From Sabellastarte sp. h YS-2021 (taxonomy: Eukaryota; Annelida; Polychaeta; Sabellida; Sabellidae), in contig OZ024927.1 in assembly GCA_964017235.1 (NCBI GenBank), positions 47,497,293 through 47,561,292 of the forward strand: DNA of 64,000 nt, read 5' to 3'. A program made the position numbers and the translations under genes. A model generated the notes under the pieces. The model ran no database searches, was not told the DNA's origin, and worked only from the letters and a program-made list of their open reading frames with translations. Positions 33,098 to 44,499 of this stretch are shown here, in pieces. The stretch's first letter is position 1, and each line of letters opens with the position of its first letter.

Positions 33098-35451
33098 ATG
33101 CATAGTTCCTCAGTCTCCAGAGAATCTGACCAGGAGACAGGACAGTGGGCAAATTTTTCAAGCCAGACCAGGATCCGGACAGACTGTAACTTGTGTTCAA
33201 AGACTGGTAGACTCTGTAAATTTAAATGCTGTTTTTCATGTACCTATTGCAACAGGGCTGCCACAAAAGAAAGTCCAGTCATTGTAAAACAAAACAGAGT
33301 TCAGTTATTAAAGCTTGTGAACAGTGCTTCTTGTGTAGATCCTTTGTGTTCTGTAAACTCTGTACCAAATGTCGGACCTGTTGTACAAAATTTTCCTGTA
33401 GGGGCCAGACTAAGCCATTTTTGGGAGGTTTGGGCAGACCTAGGAGCTGGTTCCAAAGTCCTTCAAATGTTGAATGAGGGCTACACCCTACCTTTCCAGG
33501 CAAGACCAAATTTGACCAGGTCTCCAACAATTGTAAGCTGTTCTGCACATCCCCACAGGAATCTCAACCTGTTGGAGGCATTGCATCAGCTTACAAAGAA
33601 AAAGGCAGTAGAACTTGTCCAAAATCAAACATCTCTGGGGTTTTACAACAGACTATTTTTAGTCCCAAAACCAAACAAAAAATGGAGACCTATACTGGAC
33701 CTGAGCTCTCTCAATCTATTCCTCAAGGCAGAAAAATTCAAAATGGAAACCTCGGAAATACGAACCTCACTACAAGCAGGGGGGTGGGCTACGTCCATAG
33801 ACTTCAAGAACGCCTACTTCCACATACCCATTCACAATCAGTCCAGGAAATACTTGAGGTTTCATGTCCAAGACTAAACCTATCAGTTTAAAGCCCTACC
33901 CTTTGGTCTATCAACAGCCCCCTTGGAGTTCACTGTCGTAACCAAAGAGGTCAAACTCATGGCACTACAGCAGGGTATAAGGATCCACCAGTACTTAGAC
34001 GACTGGTTGGTCCGGGCCAACTCCTACCAACTTTGCCTCCAACACACCTAAGTCCTAGTGGTTTTGTGTCAAAAGTTGGGATGGATAGTAAACCTGGAAA
34101 AGTCAGAACTGGAACCCAAACAGGTGTTCGACTTTGTAGGTTACCAGTTCGATCTGATAGAGGGAAAGGTCAGACCCACCTTAGACAGGTGGCAAACTTT
34201 GACAGCCATGATCACAGAGTTACTATCCGATCTGGCCTGTCCGGTCCGGAAACTGATGTCTCTTATTGGTCTATTAACAGCTACAGAAAAGCAGGTCCAT
34301 CTAGGCCGCCTACACATGCGATCCATTCAGTGGCATCTCAAGAACAACTGGAGGGTTCCAGAATCAATGGACAAAGTTATCCCAATCCCCAAATCCCTCC
34401 ACCCTCATCTAAAATGGTGGCTGGAGGAGAGCAATGTGCTCAGAGGTCCACCATTAGACCCACTAAAACATGCTCCTCAGCTGTTTACAGACGCCTCAAA
34501 AGAAGGCTGGGGCGCTCACTTCAACGAACACACTGCAAGAGGGGATTGGTCGCTCCCAGAAAGGGAGTTACACATAAATTTTTTGGAGCTAAAGGCGGTA
34601 TTTTTAGCCTTAAGAAAGTTCCAAAGTCTTTGTCAAAGCAATGTCGTTCTGATAGCCACAGACAACACCACAGTGGTGGCCTATGTAAACAAGGAAGGAG
34701 GCATGAGATCAGGACCTCTGTGTGGCCTTCTTTGGAGGATTATGACCTGGTGTACCAAAAATCAGGTCACCCTCGGAGCTCGCCACATCCCAGGTCGCCT
34801 GAATGTGGTAGCAGACAAACTTTCCAGATTGGGCCAAATAATTCAAACAGAATGGTCTCTCCATCCCCAGATTTTTCAGACAATTTGCAACAGGTGGCAC
34901 CAACCACGGATAGATCTGTTTGCAACAGGATACAACAACAAATTAACCCTGTTTGTATCACCAGTGCCAGATCCTCAGGCTTGGGCAGTAGATGCACTCA
35001 GCCTGTCCTGGGAAAATCTGGACCCATATGCCTTCCAACCGACAGCCATCTTGGGCAAAGTGGTGGAAAAGCTACAAAACGAACCATGCAGGAGGCTCAT
35101 TCCGATTGCTCCAGGGTGGCCAAACATGCCCTGGTTCTGGGATCTAGTGACCATGTCCAGTCAAATTCGACTGAGTCTGTCCAATCTGCTGACACAGCCC
35201 TTCAATCAGACTCCTCACAGGAATCTGACCAACCTAAATCTCTATGCATGGCTCCTAGAGCCTCAGCAATCAAGGAGCAGGGGTTCTCTGAAGCAGTGGC
35301 AGCAAGAATTGAGGCTCCTCAGAGGAGATCAACCAGATCAGTCTACGAGGCAAAGTGGACCATTTTTACAAAGTGGTGTATCTCTCATAAGGTGGACTTC
35401 AGGGCACCCCCTGTAAAATCAGTAGCTTACTTCCTTATGTACCGTTTATAA
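33098..35451 (+). pseudogene. DIRS family A RT / RNase H region (copy A-3)
   Basis: A cysteine-rich segment (CNLCSKTGRLCKFKCCFSCTYC-like, 33,180-33,250) precedes RT. It is followed by VGARLSHFWEVWADLGAGSK (about 33,400-33,460) and TLPFQARPNLTRSP. RT blocks are WATSIDFKNAYFHIPI (about 33,786-33,833), ALPFGLSTAPLEFT and YLDDWLVR (about 33,993-34,016, the catalytic Asp pair). RNase H has LFTDASKEGWGAHFNE (about 34,478-34,525), LELKAVFLALRKF, ATDNTTVVAYVNKEGG (about 34,658-34,705), ARHIPGRLNVVADKLSR and a DLFATGYNNKL segment. A few breaks only. Confidence 0.9.
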
Positions 35452-36318
35452 GATAGAAAGTTACAGCCCAGTACCATTGGTGGGTACAGGTCAGCTATTG
35501 CTGATAAACTAGGAAATTCATCCATTAATATCAGCAAGAACAAAAATCTCGCACGTCTCCTGGATAGTTTCCACAGAGACAGACCCAAAGGTCGGAGGGG
35601 AATCCCCTCCTGGAACCTATCCCTGGTCTCGCACCAGCTGACAAAGGCTCCTTTTGAGCCTATTAAAGAGGCATCTCTGAAGCATTTGACCTTCAAAACA
35701 GTTTTTCTCTTAGCCCTTGGGTCGGGCAAACGTAGAAGTGAGATTCATGCTTGGCAGAACAAAAATATTAGACACCAATCTGATTGGTCAAAGGTGTCCC
35801 TGTACCCATCTCCCAGTTTTCTGTCAAAGAATCAACTGGCCAAAAAGGGTCCGGACAGTGTGGCCCCAGTGGTTATACCAGCCCTGGCTCCAGCTCTGGA
35901 TAGATCCCTCAAGTCTGACAGGTATCTTTGTCCAGTCAGGGCATTGCGCTACTATTTGGACAGGACCACAGACCTCGGGCAGAATAAGGAGTTGGTTTTT
36001 GTCTCCTTCAAGAAAGGTTTTGACAAAGACATCTCACCTGCCACTATCTCCTCATGGATCAAGCAGACTGTGATCCTATGCTCTGAGCTGTCTGATCAAG
36101 AGGCCCATACCTTACATCAGGTCAAAGCTCATGATGTCAGGGCCTTTGCTGCTTCTAAAGCCTTCCAATCGGGAGTCTCCTTAGAACAGATCCTATCAGC
36201 CTGCCACTGGAAATCACATAATACCTTCACACAATTTTATTTGAAGGATGTGGCTTGGGCTGATTCAGAGCTCTACCATCTGGGACCTGTAGTGGCTGCT
36301 CAGCAGATCCACAAGTAG
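35240..36318 (+). pseudogene. DIRS family A tyrosine recombinase (copy A-3); catalytic domain open
   Basis: DIRS elements integrate with a lambda-type tyrosine recombinase in place of a DDE integrase. The core-binding part is at about 35,260-35,600 (AIKEQGFSEAVAARIEAPQR, YEAKWTIFTKWC). The catalytic part, 35,686-36,318, is one open frame of 210 residues. It has GSGKRRSEIHAW (first Arg) at about residues 12-22, VKAHDVRAFAASKAF (His-x-x-Arg) at about 146-160, ACHWKSHNTFTQFYLKD (second His and candidate Tyr) at about 173-189, then WADSELYHLGPVVAAQQI. All landmark residues of the family are visible. The recombinase as a whole is still part of a broken element. Confidence 0.9.
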
Positions 36319-37427
36319 CTTAGATATAGAGGAGATTCTGTACATATGTAAATAATGCATATATATATTTAAGACAAAAAAAAGTGCTGTGCTTCCTTCG
36401 GGAGGTTTATTTTCTTCTTCTGGGACTGAACTCATTCCTCTCTTCCCCTATCTCAGAGCAGGAGGGGGGGGGCAAGTCGGTATAGACCGGTTACCCGATC
36501 CTCCATTACCGACTATGGCCTTAAGGGTTCCTGACCTCAAGGTCGACCCAGGCTGGCAGAAAATTTTGGTTAGTTGGTTTATGAGTTCACTTTAGCCCCT
36601 AGTAACTTACCCGCCGTCCAAGCGGTAGTTATTCAGCAATTGTCCATTGGATAGGATGTATTAACGCAATAAAATTGCAAATGTGTCACATTTATCTCAC
36701 CTTGTGATATTTGTGCTTCCTTTTCGGAAGTACAATTAACCAAGATCACCCATAGGAAGAGATATGTAAAAAAACCTGATAAAAAATCTGACAAAAATGA
36801 TCAAGAATTAGATTTATTGGGCAATAATTCTGTTGAATCCTTTGCGGGCTCACAAGCAGACCTCGAGAGTGCTGCTGACCATCTTTTTAATTCCCCGCCT
36901 CGCCCTCAACCTCTTGCCTTCGAGGCTTTATCATTAAGAACTCCAGCTAAAGATGTCCCACCTACTCCAGGTACTGCTTTACAGCAGAAATTAGAAACAA
37001 AGCTCGAGAAGTCCTTGGGATCTCAGCTAGACATTCAACTAGATCAAAAGATGGGTGCTTTCCAGGCAAATATTTTAGAGGCAATGAAGTCCCTTCGAGA
37101 AGATTTTCAGAAATCTCTCCATAAAACTTCGTCTCAAGTGGAGGTAGATCAGACCTCCGCTTCGGCCTCAAAACCTGGACCATCTAACACTCGTCTGGAC
37201 CCCCCGAGTACTAATCCGGTCGAGTCGATGGACATTGATTATGGCCCAGCCTTACCTCCACACCTCGACTCTCATTCTAGTCATGTTGATGACACCTCGA
37301 GTCACAATGTTAGTTCTGTCGAGGAACCCTCGAGGTTGCCCTCTGCCAAACCAAAGACTAGATCAAAAGATGGGTGCTTTCCAGGCAAATATTTTAGAGG
37401 CAATGAAGTCCCTTCGAGAAGATTTTC

Positions 37428-39249
37428 TATTCTATTCTATTCTGTACTTTTATAGCGCTTAATCTCTGCTAGGCAGACTCTAAGGCGCAACACCAAAAAT
37501 CAAGTTTAAGAAATCATCTGTCCATAGCCGTTGCCAAGTCCAGTACCACGGAGATGCCGGATAGAGTGTAAGCTAAGGTGGGAATGCCTTGTGGAAGAGA
37601 TATGATTTTAACCTTTTCCTGAAACAGGTGAGAGTTGGGGCAGAACGTACCTCATTAGGCAAATGATTCCAGACTGTGGGGGCATCAAAAGCAAAGCTGT
37701 GGCCAAAGTGATTTTTGGATTTATGTACAGATGGACAGAATTGAGGAACCTCCAGGAACCTTTTATCTGGATGGTTGTATCTTGTACTATATCTTCCGCA
37801 ACGAGTGGGCAGAAGAGGACCAAAGTAACTGGGATGACCACTGTCAAGAAACTTATAAACTAGAGTGGCAGTTTTGAAGATACAGCGAGATTCAACTGGG
37901 AGCCAATGGAGTCGTTTGAGAATAGGAGATGCCCGCGTGTATTTGTTACAGTTTGTGACAATCCTGGCAAGTGTATTTTGAATACACTGTAGTTTACGCA
38001 TATTGAGACTGGACAGACTCCTGAAGAGAGAGTTGCAGTAATCAAGGCGACTGCTCACCAAGGCATTAGCTGCCAGGATAGCAGCCTCATCAGTCAAGTG
38101 CTTTCTAACCCGCCTGAGATCACGAATTTGAATGAAGCATGTCTTACAAATATTGCGGACATGGTTAGCAAAGGAAAAATTAGCATCAAACCAGACACCG
38201 AGGTTCTTAACAACAACTGCAGGATGCATGAAATTACCAAATATCTTAACTGGGAGATAGGGATCTAATTTCATGAGTTGTGCATGGGATCCAAAGATGA
38301 TAAACTCTGTTTTGTCAGGATTTAGTTTGAGCATACTTGACGACATCCATTTTTGAACATCCAGAAGACAAGAATTCAGTTTGTTAAAAGCCAGGGCTGC
38401 ATTTTTGTGAGAGATATGAATAAACAACTGCGTGTCGTCTGCATAAAAGTGGTATTTGATGTCAGGATGCGTTCCAATAACCTTACTCAAAGGAGTGGTG
38501 TATAAGGAGAACAGCAGAGGACCAAGGACGGAGCCTTGTGGTACTCCAAACAACAGCTCATGCAAATCAGAGAGGGTTGACCCAATTTTAATTGCCTGGA
38601 AACGGTGGCTGAGATAGGACGTGAACCACTTCAAGGCTGTGCCAGACACACCAAACCATGATTTAAGACAATTAAGAAGAGTCGGGTGGTCAATTGTGTC
38701 GAACGCAGCTGACAGATCCAGTAAGACCAATGCAGTAGGCTCGCCCCGTGATAGTGAGAGATGGATCTCATTTTTGATAAGCAGCAGGGCAGTTTCTGTG
38801 GAGTGACCACTTTTGTATGCAGATTGCCTAGGATTATCAAGATTGTTACTATTGATATGTTGCATGAGCTGTTTAACAACTACACGCTCCACCAATTTTG
38901 ACATGAAACATAGTCCTGATACCGGTCGATAATTTTGCAAATCCTCAATTGGAAGTGATGCTTTCTTAATGAGAGGAGTGACAACTGCCTTCTTGAATTT
39001 TTGAGGAAATACACCCTCAGCCAATGACAGATTGACAAGTTTTGTAATTGACGGGAGTAAAATTTCCACACAATCTTTCAAAAGAAAAGTAGGGACTGGA
39101 TCTAAAAGACATGATTTTGTAGGGGAATTTTTGATGATTTTTAGTACCTCATCCTCCGAGACCTCATTGAAGGAAGGTAGGTTGGGAGGTGTACACATGG
39201 GTGATATGACTGTTGCCGAAGAGGCTGTGAACATATCACAAATCCTTTT
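37428..39249 (-). mobile_element. CR1/L2-type LINE, 5'-truncated, with intact RT frame
   Basis: A 1,822-bp non-LTR retrotransposon on the minus strand inside DIRS B-3 gag. A 7-bp target duplication GATTTTC flanks it (37,421-37,427 and 39,250-39,256). Its 3' end (at 37,428) is a short (TAGAA)n simple repeat preceded by AAGCGCTATAAAAGTACAG. That is the type of GCGCTATA... plus microsatellite tail I associate with the L2/CR1 group. The 5' end at 39,249 lies upstream of RT motifs, so the endonuclease domain is lost, as is usual for target-primed insertion. The undamaged frame and the intact duplication make it one of the youngest insertions in the window. Confidence 0.93.
37573..39249 (-). CDS. 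LINE ORF2 C-terminal part: reverse transcriptase
   Basis: An open frame of about 558 LINE-encoded residues. The frame also reads about 12 residues into the flanking DIRS DNA up to a chance ATG at 39,285, so no true start is present. Motifs, counted in that longer frame: NYRPVS at about 118-123, LLDLSAAFDTIDH at 188-200, LLFGVPQGSVLGPLLFSLYT at 244-263, the catalytic YADD at 281-284, LNPDKTEFIIFGS at about 322-334, and LDYCNSLF in the thumb region. The C-terminal tail LHWLPVESRCIFKTATLVYK ... APTVWNHLPNEVRSAPTLTCFRKRLKSYLF is typical of the CR1/L2 group. The protein would copy its own RNA at a nicked target, but without the endonuclease domain and promoter it is a dead-on-arrival copy. No internal stop or frameshift is visible. 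Confidence 0.93.
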   Translation of the reverse strand, partial: KRICDMFTASSATVISPMCTPPNLPSFNEVSEDEVLKIIKNSPTKSCLLDPVPTFLLKDCVEILLPSITKLVNLSLAEGVFPQKFKKAVVTPLIKKASLPIEDLQNYRPVSGLCFMSKLVERVVVKQLMQHINSNNLDNPRQSAYKSGHSTETALLLIKNEIHLSLSRGEPTALVLLDLSAAFDTIDHPTLLNCLKSWFGVSGTALKWFTSYLSHRFQAIKIGSTLSDLHELLFGVPQGSVLGPLLFSLYTTPLSKVIGTHPDIKYHFYADDTQLFIHISHKNAALAFNKLNSCLLDVQKWMSSSMLKLNPDKTEFIIFGSHAQLMKLDPYLPVKIFGNFMHPAVVVKNLGVWFDANFSFANHVRNICKTCFIQIRDLRRVRKHLTDEAAILAANALVSSRLDYCNSLFRSLSSLNMRKLQCIQNTLARIVTNCNKYTRASPILKRLHWLPVESRCIFKTATLVYKFLDSGHPSYFGPLLPTRCGRYSTRYNHPDKRFLEVPQFCPSVHKSKNHFGHSFAFDAPTVWNHLPNEVRSAPTLTCFRKRLKSYLFHKAFPP

Positions 39250-40849
39250 GATTTTCAGAAATCTTTCCATGAAACTTCTTCTCAAGTGGAGGTAGATCAG
39301 ACCTCCGCTTCGGCCTCAAAACCTGGACCATCTAACACTCGTCTGGACCCCCCGAGTACTAATCCGGTCGAGTCGATGGACATTGATTATGGCCCAGCCT
39401 TACCTCCACACCTCGACTCTCATTCTAGTCGTGTCGATGACACCTCGAGTCACAATGTTAGTTCTGTCGAGGAACCCTCGAGGTTGCCCTCTGCCAAACC
39501 AAAGAAATCTCACTCTTTCAAACAGTATGATGTGGTCCTGAGCTCTGCCACTACTCTGATCAATCTGACGATCCTCGGCCTGCCCCTAGCAGAGCCAAGA
39601 AACATACTGATAAATCAAAACACAAATCTAGGTCCAGATGTTTACCTTCTTCCTCAGAGGAGGATCAGTCCTCTGAGCTCAGACATAGGTCTCCAAAACC
39701 TTCTAGGAAGACCTACACTGATCAAGACCATCCTCAACATGACCCAGATGCTCCTTACTACAGGGAAGTAGCTCTGTCTGACATCCCCTCTCAGTATGCA
39801 GAGGAGGTGGATACCTTCAGGCGTATCCTCAAACTTCCAGACCCTAGGGACTCCTTACCCAGGTCTTCTACTGCGGTCATGGGCCTGGACGATGAGAAAG
39901 GCAGGCAGGAGCTCCAGCCAAGAGGCCCTTCCTCTATGCTGCCTCTGAACTCAAAGACGCCTTTGATAAATTTAACCAAGACTTTCAAGCAGCAAATTTA
40001 CCCGAGGGTAAATACATCAAAGCTCCCCCTTCCACTGCCAAGTGGTACAAGGTGGGACAACCTTGTTACGAAGAGAAGATTCAAGAACTAAATACAGACT
40101 TTGCCAAGATCTGTGTTTCTCCTAAGCCCTCTGGGGCCCCTATGGGCAAGGTTCCCCTACCAATTCTCAAAGAATTGGAACACCAGGCGAGACAGAATAT
40201 CTCCACGCTTAACTTTAGTACCACCTTTGCCAAGACTTATTCTTCCTGCAATTCCACCCTGGAAAAGTGCCAGCATAGTTTCAAGTCGACCTTCAAGAAG
40301 GTCAAATCTCAAATTAGGAAAGGTGCCGACCCTGAAAAGGCAGCAAAGCGTGGGTACAAGGAAGCCTGTGAATACCTGGTTCTTTGGAACAAGACGCTTC
40401 TTATCCAGCACAGGGCCTTGACTTATCCCAGCAAATCCGTTGCTCATATACTCCAGAGGGAGTTATATTCTATGGGCAACACCAGCTTGCTTTGGCCCGA
40501 AGCCGAAATGACCCTGTTACAACCACGTCCTTTTGGCCACCTTCCTTGTTCAAGTCTCAATTAGTCAAGGAAGGTGAAGACTTCCTTCTTTAAAAAAGCA
40601 CCTCAAAAGACTCAGGGTTTTGGACCCTACCAGAATAAGCCCTTTCCTGGTCCCCACAAGAGGCTCCTACAGGAAACGTCCCAATGGGGGCAACTCCTCT
40701 CAAAACAGTAACCAATCGTTTTCCTCCGGCAGGGGAAAACCAAACTTCAGAGGCTCCAGGGGTCGTTTTCGACCCCACAATAGGGGAAGAGGGCATGGAA
40801 ACTCCTCCCCCCAATGACTACTCCAAAGCCTTCCTCAGGCCACCAGTAG

Positions 40850-42600
40850 GAGGTCGCCTCCGTTCTTTCAGGAGAGACTGGCAAACAAACAAATGTTCAT
40901 CAAACATTATCACCAATGGCTACGTACTGCCATTCCTCTCAAAGCCAAACTTGGTTAGATTTCCTCTGATTCTGTCAGAATACAAGACCCTTCAAAAAGA
41001 CCAAGCTCTAGCAGATTATATCCAGTCTCTTCTGTCAAAGAACGCTATCGAAAGGGTGGAAAATGTAAAATCTCTCGGGTTTTATAGTCACCTGTTTCTA
41101 GTCCCAAGCCTCACCAAAGGTGGAGGCCAGTAATAGACTTAAGCAGGCTCAACAACATGTAGAAAAGTTCAAAATGGAAACTCCAGATTCCATCAGGACC
41201 TCCCTGGTTCAAGGGGAATGGGTATCATCGATAGACCTATCGAACACTTACATTCACATCCCCATCCACCCAAACTCAAGGAAATACCTAAGGTTTTGCC
41301 ACAGGTCACAGGTGTTCCAGTTCACCTCGCTTCCTTTCGGATTAGCCACAGCCCCCCAGGTCTTTACAATGATCGTAAAGGAAGTGAAGCTCATGGCCCT
41401 CTCCAGAGGACTCGGACTTCACCAATACCTGGATGACTGGCTGATCAGGTCCCAGTCTCAGGAAGAAGCCCAAGTGAACACTCAGGCAGTGGTAGACCTG
41501 ACCCAGTCCTTGGGGTGGATAATAAATCAGAAAAAAATCAGAACTGAAACCTACTCAGATGTTTTCGTTCGTGGGCTACGAATACCATCTAGATTCAGCC
41601 CTTGTAAGACCCACTCAAGAGAGATGGCTCAAACTTCAGGATTTGATCCTACGACTCAAGTCAAAACATGTTTTGACTGCAAGATGTTTGATGTCGCTAA
41701 TTGGGTTGCTTGCCTCAATAGAGAAGATGGTCCCGGAGGGACGCCTTCACATGAGGCCCTTTCAGTTTCATCTCAAGGAGCATTGGAGATATCCTCAGTC
41801 GCTGGACAACCTCCTTCCTTGGACAGATGCCATTTCTGCACACCTAGATTGGTGGCAGAATCCTGCAAACGTGATGAAAGGCTCAGACCTTCATCCCAAA
41901 GACCACAGTATCCAACTCTTTACAGACGCCTCAAATGAAGGTTGAGGCGCTCACTTAGATCAAAGATCTACCAAGGGTCTGTGGTCAGACCAGGAAAAAA
42001 GGCTACACATAAACGTCCTAGAGTTGAAGGCGGTTTCCCTGACCCTTCGAAATTTCAAGGACCAGTGCCAGGACCAAACAGTTTTAGTTGCAACGGACAA
42101 CTCGACAGTGGTAGCCTACATCAACAAACAAGGAGGAACTCACTCAGCAGAGATGTGCGCTCTCCTGTGGAAGATCATGACTTGGAGCCACCACTATCAC
42201 ATAACTTTAAAGGCCAGACACATTCCAGGGTGTCTGAATGTGATGGCTGACCTATCCAGGTCGAACCAAGTGCAGTCAACAGAATGGTCACTGCATCCAC
42301 AGGTGTTCAAACAGATCTGTCAGAAGTGGTTCACTCCTCATGTGGACCTGTTTGCCACTCATCTGAACCACAAACTCCCTCTCTATGTGTCTCCAATCGC
42401 AGACCCAAAGGCCTGGGACATACATGCTGTGAACATAAACTGGACGGGTCTTACTGCTTATGCTTAACCTCCGACAGCTCTCCTTCACAGGGTGATCCAA
42501 AAAATCAAGCAATGCCATTGCCTGATCATCGTAATAGCCCCAGGCTGGCCAGGGATGCCCTGGTTCTGGGACCTAGTGCAGCTCTCAACAGAGATCCCAC
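40850..42600 (+). pseudogene. DIRS family B RT / RNase H region (copy B-3), broken
   Basis: RT: WVSSIDLSNTYIHIPIHPNS (about 41,220-41,280), FTSLPFGLATAPQVFT (about 41,323-41,370), HQYLDDWLIRSQSQ (about 41,421-41,462). RNase H: LFTDASNEG (about 41,919-41,945), ATDNSTVVAYINKQGGTHSAEM (about 42,091-42,156) and ARHIPGCLNVMADLSR. It is the most continuous family B polymerase region here, with few breaks. It contains the unfilled versions of the Harbinger-like site (about 42,357-42,370) and of the A-2 insertion site (about 41,061-41,080). Confidence 0.88.
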
Positions 42601-42868
42601 TACAACTCCCGGTGTCAACGACTCTACTCAAACAGTCCCACAAGTATGTGTTCCACAACAATCCGCAACAGCTCAACCTCCACGCCTTGTGTCTAGGAGT
42701 GGACAACTCCAAGAACAAGGCTTCTCTGTGGAGGTGGCAGAGAGAATTGCTGCCCCTCAGCGGTCATCAACAAGGACCATTTACAAGTCAAAGTGGGCCC
42801 TCTTTGAAAAATGGTGCAGAGAAAATTCGGTGGATTTTTCCACTCCATCTGTGAAACAAATCTCAGAT

Positions 42869-43465
42869 CAAGACATAATTGTATCTATGCTATAAACGGA
42901 CAAACGATAGGACGGAATTACACCAATTTCAAAAGCAACTTAGCTATGATGGTGACCTATCTCCCTGTCAAGTTTGAATTCGATTGGACAAAGCGTTTTT
43001 GAGTTAGAGTCCAGAAACGGAAATGTTGATGGACAGACAAACGGACAAAAAACGGACAAACAACAGACGGAATTACACCAATTTTGTGAGGAACCCTGTC
43101 AAGTTTGAATTCGATTGGACAAAGCATTTTCAAGTTAGAGTCCGGAAACAAAAATGTTGACGGACAGACAAACGAACAGACGGAATTGCGCCAATTTCAA
43201 AAGGAACCTAGCTATGATGGTGATCTATCTCCCTGTCAAGTTTGAATTCGATTGGACAAAGCATTTTCGAGTTAGAGTCCGGAAACGGAAATGTTGATGG
43301 ACAAAAGGAAAAAAAAACAGACAAACAAATGGACGGAATTACACCAATTTCGACAGGAACCTAGCTATGATGGTGATGTATGTCCCTGTCAAGTTTGAAT
43401 TCAATTGGACAAAGCGTTTGACAGTTCGAGTCCGGAAACGAAAATGTGGATGGACAGACGGACGT
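42869..43465 (+). repeat. R6 tandem repeat, about 130-150 bp units
   Basis: TCAAGTTTGAATTCGATTGG recurs at about 42,968, 43,099, 43,236 and (one change) 43,389, a spacing of 131, 137 and 153 bp. Each unit also has AGTTAGAGTCCGGAAAC- and GGACAGACAAACGGAC-like words and GGAATTACACCAATTT. The array directly abuts the truncated end of DIRS B-3. No coding capacity. Confidence 0.85.
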
Positions 43466-43518
43466 GGAACACATCAATCTAATAGGCAGGTTGGTTACAC
43501 GCAACCCGCCTAAAAGCA

Positions 43519-44460
43519 AATATATAAATAAGGAATGTCCCAACAGGAAAATTATGCCTCCAGATTTAAATATAAATTATTAAACCACAAGAAGAGACTT
43601 ATAATAATAATTCAGAATTGAGAATTTTAAATGTGTGATTATCACTGAAATAAGTTCATAACTGTAGGGGCTGTATCAAAATTAAATGGGTCACGTTGAA
43701 TAATATTGGCTAGTTAAGGGTTAAAAATCCCCTATTTTTACTACACAAGGCTTTTATTTCATTAATATTGGGACTTAAAGCTCACCAGAAAATAAGTGTC
43801 CATTTTACCTACTTAATATGTATAACCAGTTTCATTTTAAAAAGTTAAAAACTTTGCAAGCAGAGGGATAAAAACGCAAAAATAAGTTCTTAAAAGCCCA
43901 AGATACCCATAACATCATTAATATTCAAAATTTAAAGAAATGCACTTCCTTTGAAAAATTCAAAGATTTCAGCTCTAAGAGCCACAAGTTCGACAGTTAC
44001 AGGGCTTTAAAGTGGCACAATGTCCATAAATTGTGTCTCTGTGATGATTTTAGAATTGTTAAAGTGACCTTAGCAATTAAACTACAGATCTGAAACTTTT
44101 TGGGGACATAGACAACAAACAAAAATTATATATAATACAGTTAAGACTTGACACGCTTGTCGCATTTTCAAATAACAGGGCAAAATACAGAAAAAACTGT
44201 CAAAAAAGGTCACTTGGGCGAGTATCTATGGTCCTCATACACAGGTTAAATGTCTACTAAAAGCCTTGATTTTCGGCACATGTAAAAAGAACATAATGTA
44301 TTCCCAGATGGGATTTCAGCTCTATCAATCACATAGTTTAACAGTCACAGGGCTTAAAAGTGATAAAAAGTCCAAATATTGGGTCTCTGTGGGCCTTTTA
44401 GAGACCTCGATGTGACCTTCAAATTAAAGCTTCAGACTTAAAATCTGTCACATACAGAAA
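43519..44460 (-). repeat. R1 repeat, inverted copy
   Basis: The reverse complement of the R1 tail and its last tandem units: CAAATATATAAATAAGGAAT at 43,519 pairs with the tail end at 4,146, and ACTTAAAGCTCACCAGAAAA at about 43,771 pairs with about 3,890. One and a half 350-bp units follow to about 44,460. It faces the copy at 1,886-4,146 across the whole DIRS cluster. Confidence 0.85.
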
Positions 44461-44499
44461 AAATGTCAAAAAAGAAAAAGGGTCACTTGGGTGAGTATC

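Larger units (their letters stand above)
30887..36680 (+). mobile_element. DIRS retrotransposon, family A, copy A-3 (best preserved)
   Basis: About 5.8 kb with left terminal repeat (30,887-31,085), gag, RT/RNase H, recombinase and right terminal repeat (36,630-36,680). The internal complementary region beyond the right repeat is missing: family B gag sequence begins at once. Long frames survive, including gag C-terminal part 32,015-33,091, RT/RNase H 34,058-35,416 and recombinase 35,686-36,318. It is the most readable DIRS copy here and probably relatively young. A handful of breaks remain. Frame changes between DIRS ORFs are normal for the family. Confidence 0.93.
37038..39504 (+). repeat. 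319-bp tandem duplication in DIRS B-3 gag, second unit split by the LINE
   Basis: Unit 1 is 37,038-37,356. Unit 2 starts at 37,357, is interrupted after GATTTTC (37,427) by the LINE and resumes through 39,504, where it rejoins single-copy gag. The two units differ at only a few positions, so the duplication is young, yet it predates the LINE. Confidence 0.9.
36681..40817 (+). pseudogene. DIRS family B gag region (copy B-3), split by a LINE
   Basis: Gag-like residues in order: CDICASF zinc-knuckle-like start (about 36,700), NDQELDLLGNNSVESFAGSQ, a coiled-coil-like LETKLEKSLGSQLDIQLDQKM stretch, and a Ser/Pro-rich linker. LFQ...YREVALSDIPSQYAEEVDTFRRIL follows (about 39,760-39,830), then the capsid-like GADPEKAAKRGYKEACEYL (about 40,322-40,378) and the Gly/Arg-rich tail (40,700-40,817). 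It matches B-1 gag in content and order. A tandem duplication and a LINE lie in the coiled-coil part. Confidence 0.82.
36681..42868 (+). mobile_element. DIRS retrotransposon, family B, copy B-3, truncated at both ends and split by a LINE
   Basis: Begins within gag (TGTGTCACATTTATCTCACC, matching gag of B-1 near 11,320) directly after the right repeat of A-3. It runs through RT/RNase H and stops in the recombinase core-binding region at about 42,868 (AAACAAATCTCAGATC), where R6 tandem repeats begin. A 319-bp tandem duplication and a 1.8-kb LINE lie in its gag. Neither terminal repeat is present. Several breaks. Confidence 0.9.

Noticed and set aside
35686-36318. Bacterial or phage integrase from contamination
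   Set aside because: The tyrosine recombinase is followed by DIRS termini and preceded by DIRS RT/RNase H, and repeats with the same neighbours in other copies.
39250-39285. The apparent ATG of the LINE frame at 39,285 as a true start
   Set aside because: It lies outside the target duplication, in flanking DIRS gag DNA read backwards. The LINE is 5'-truncated.
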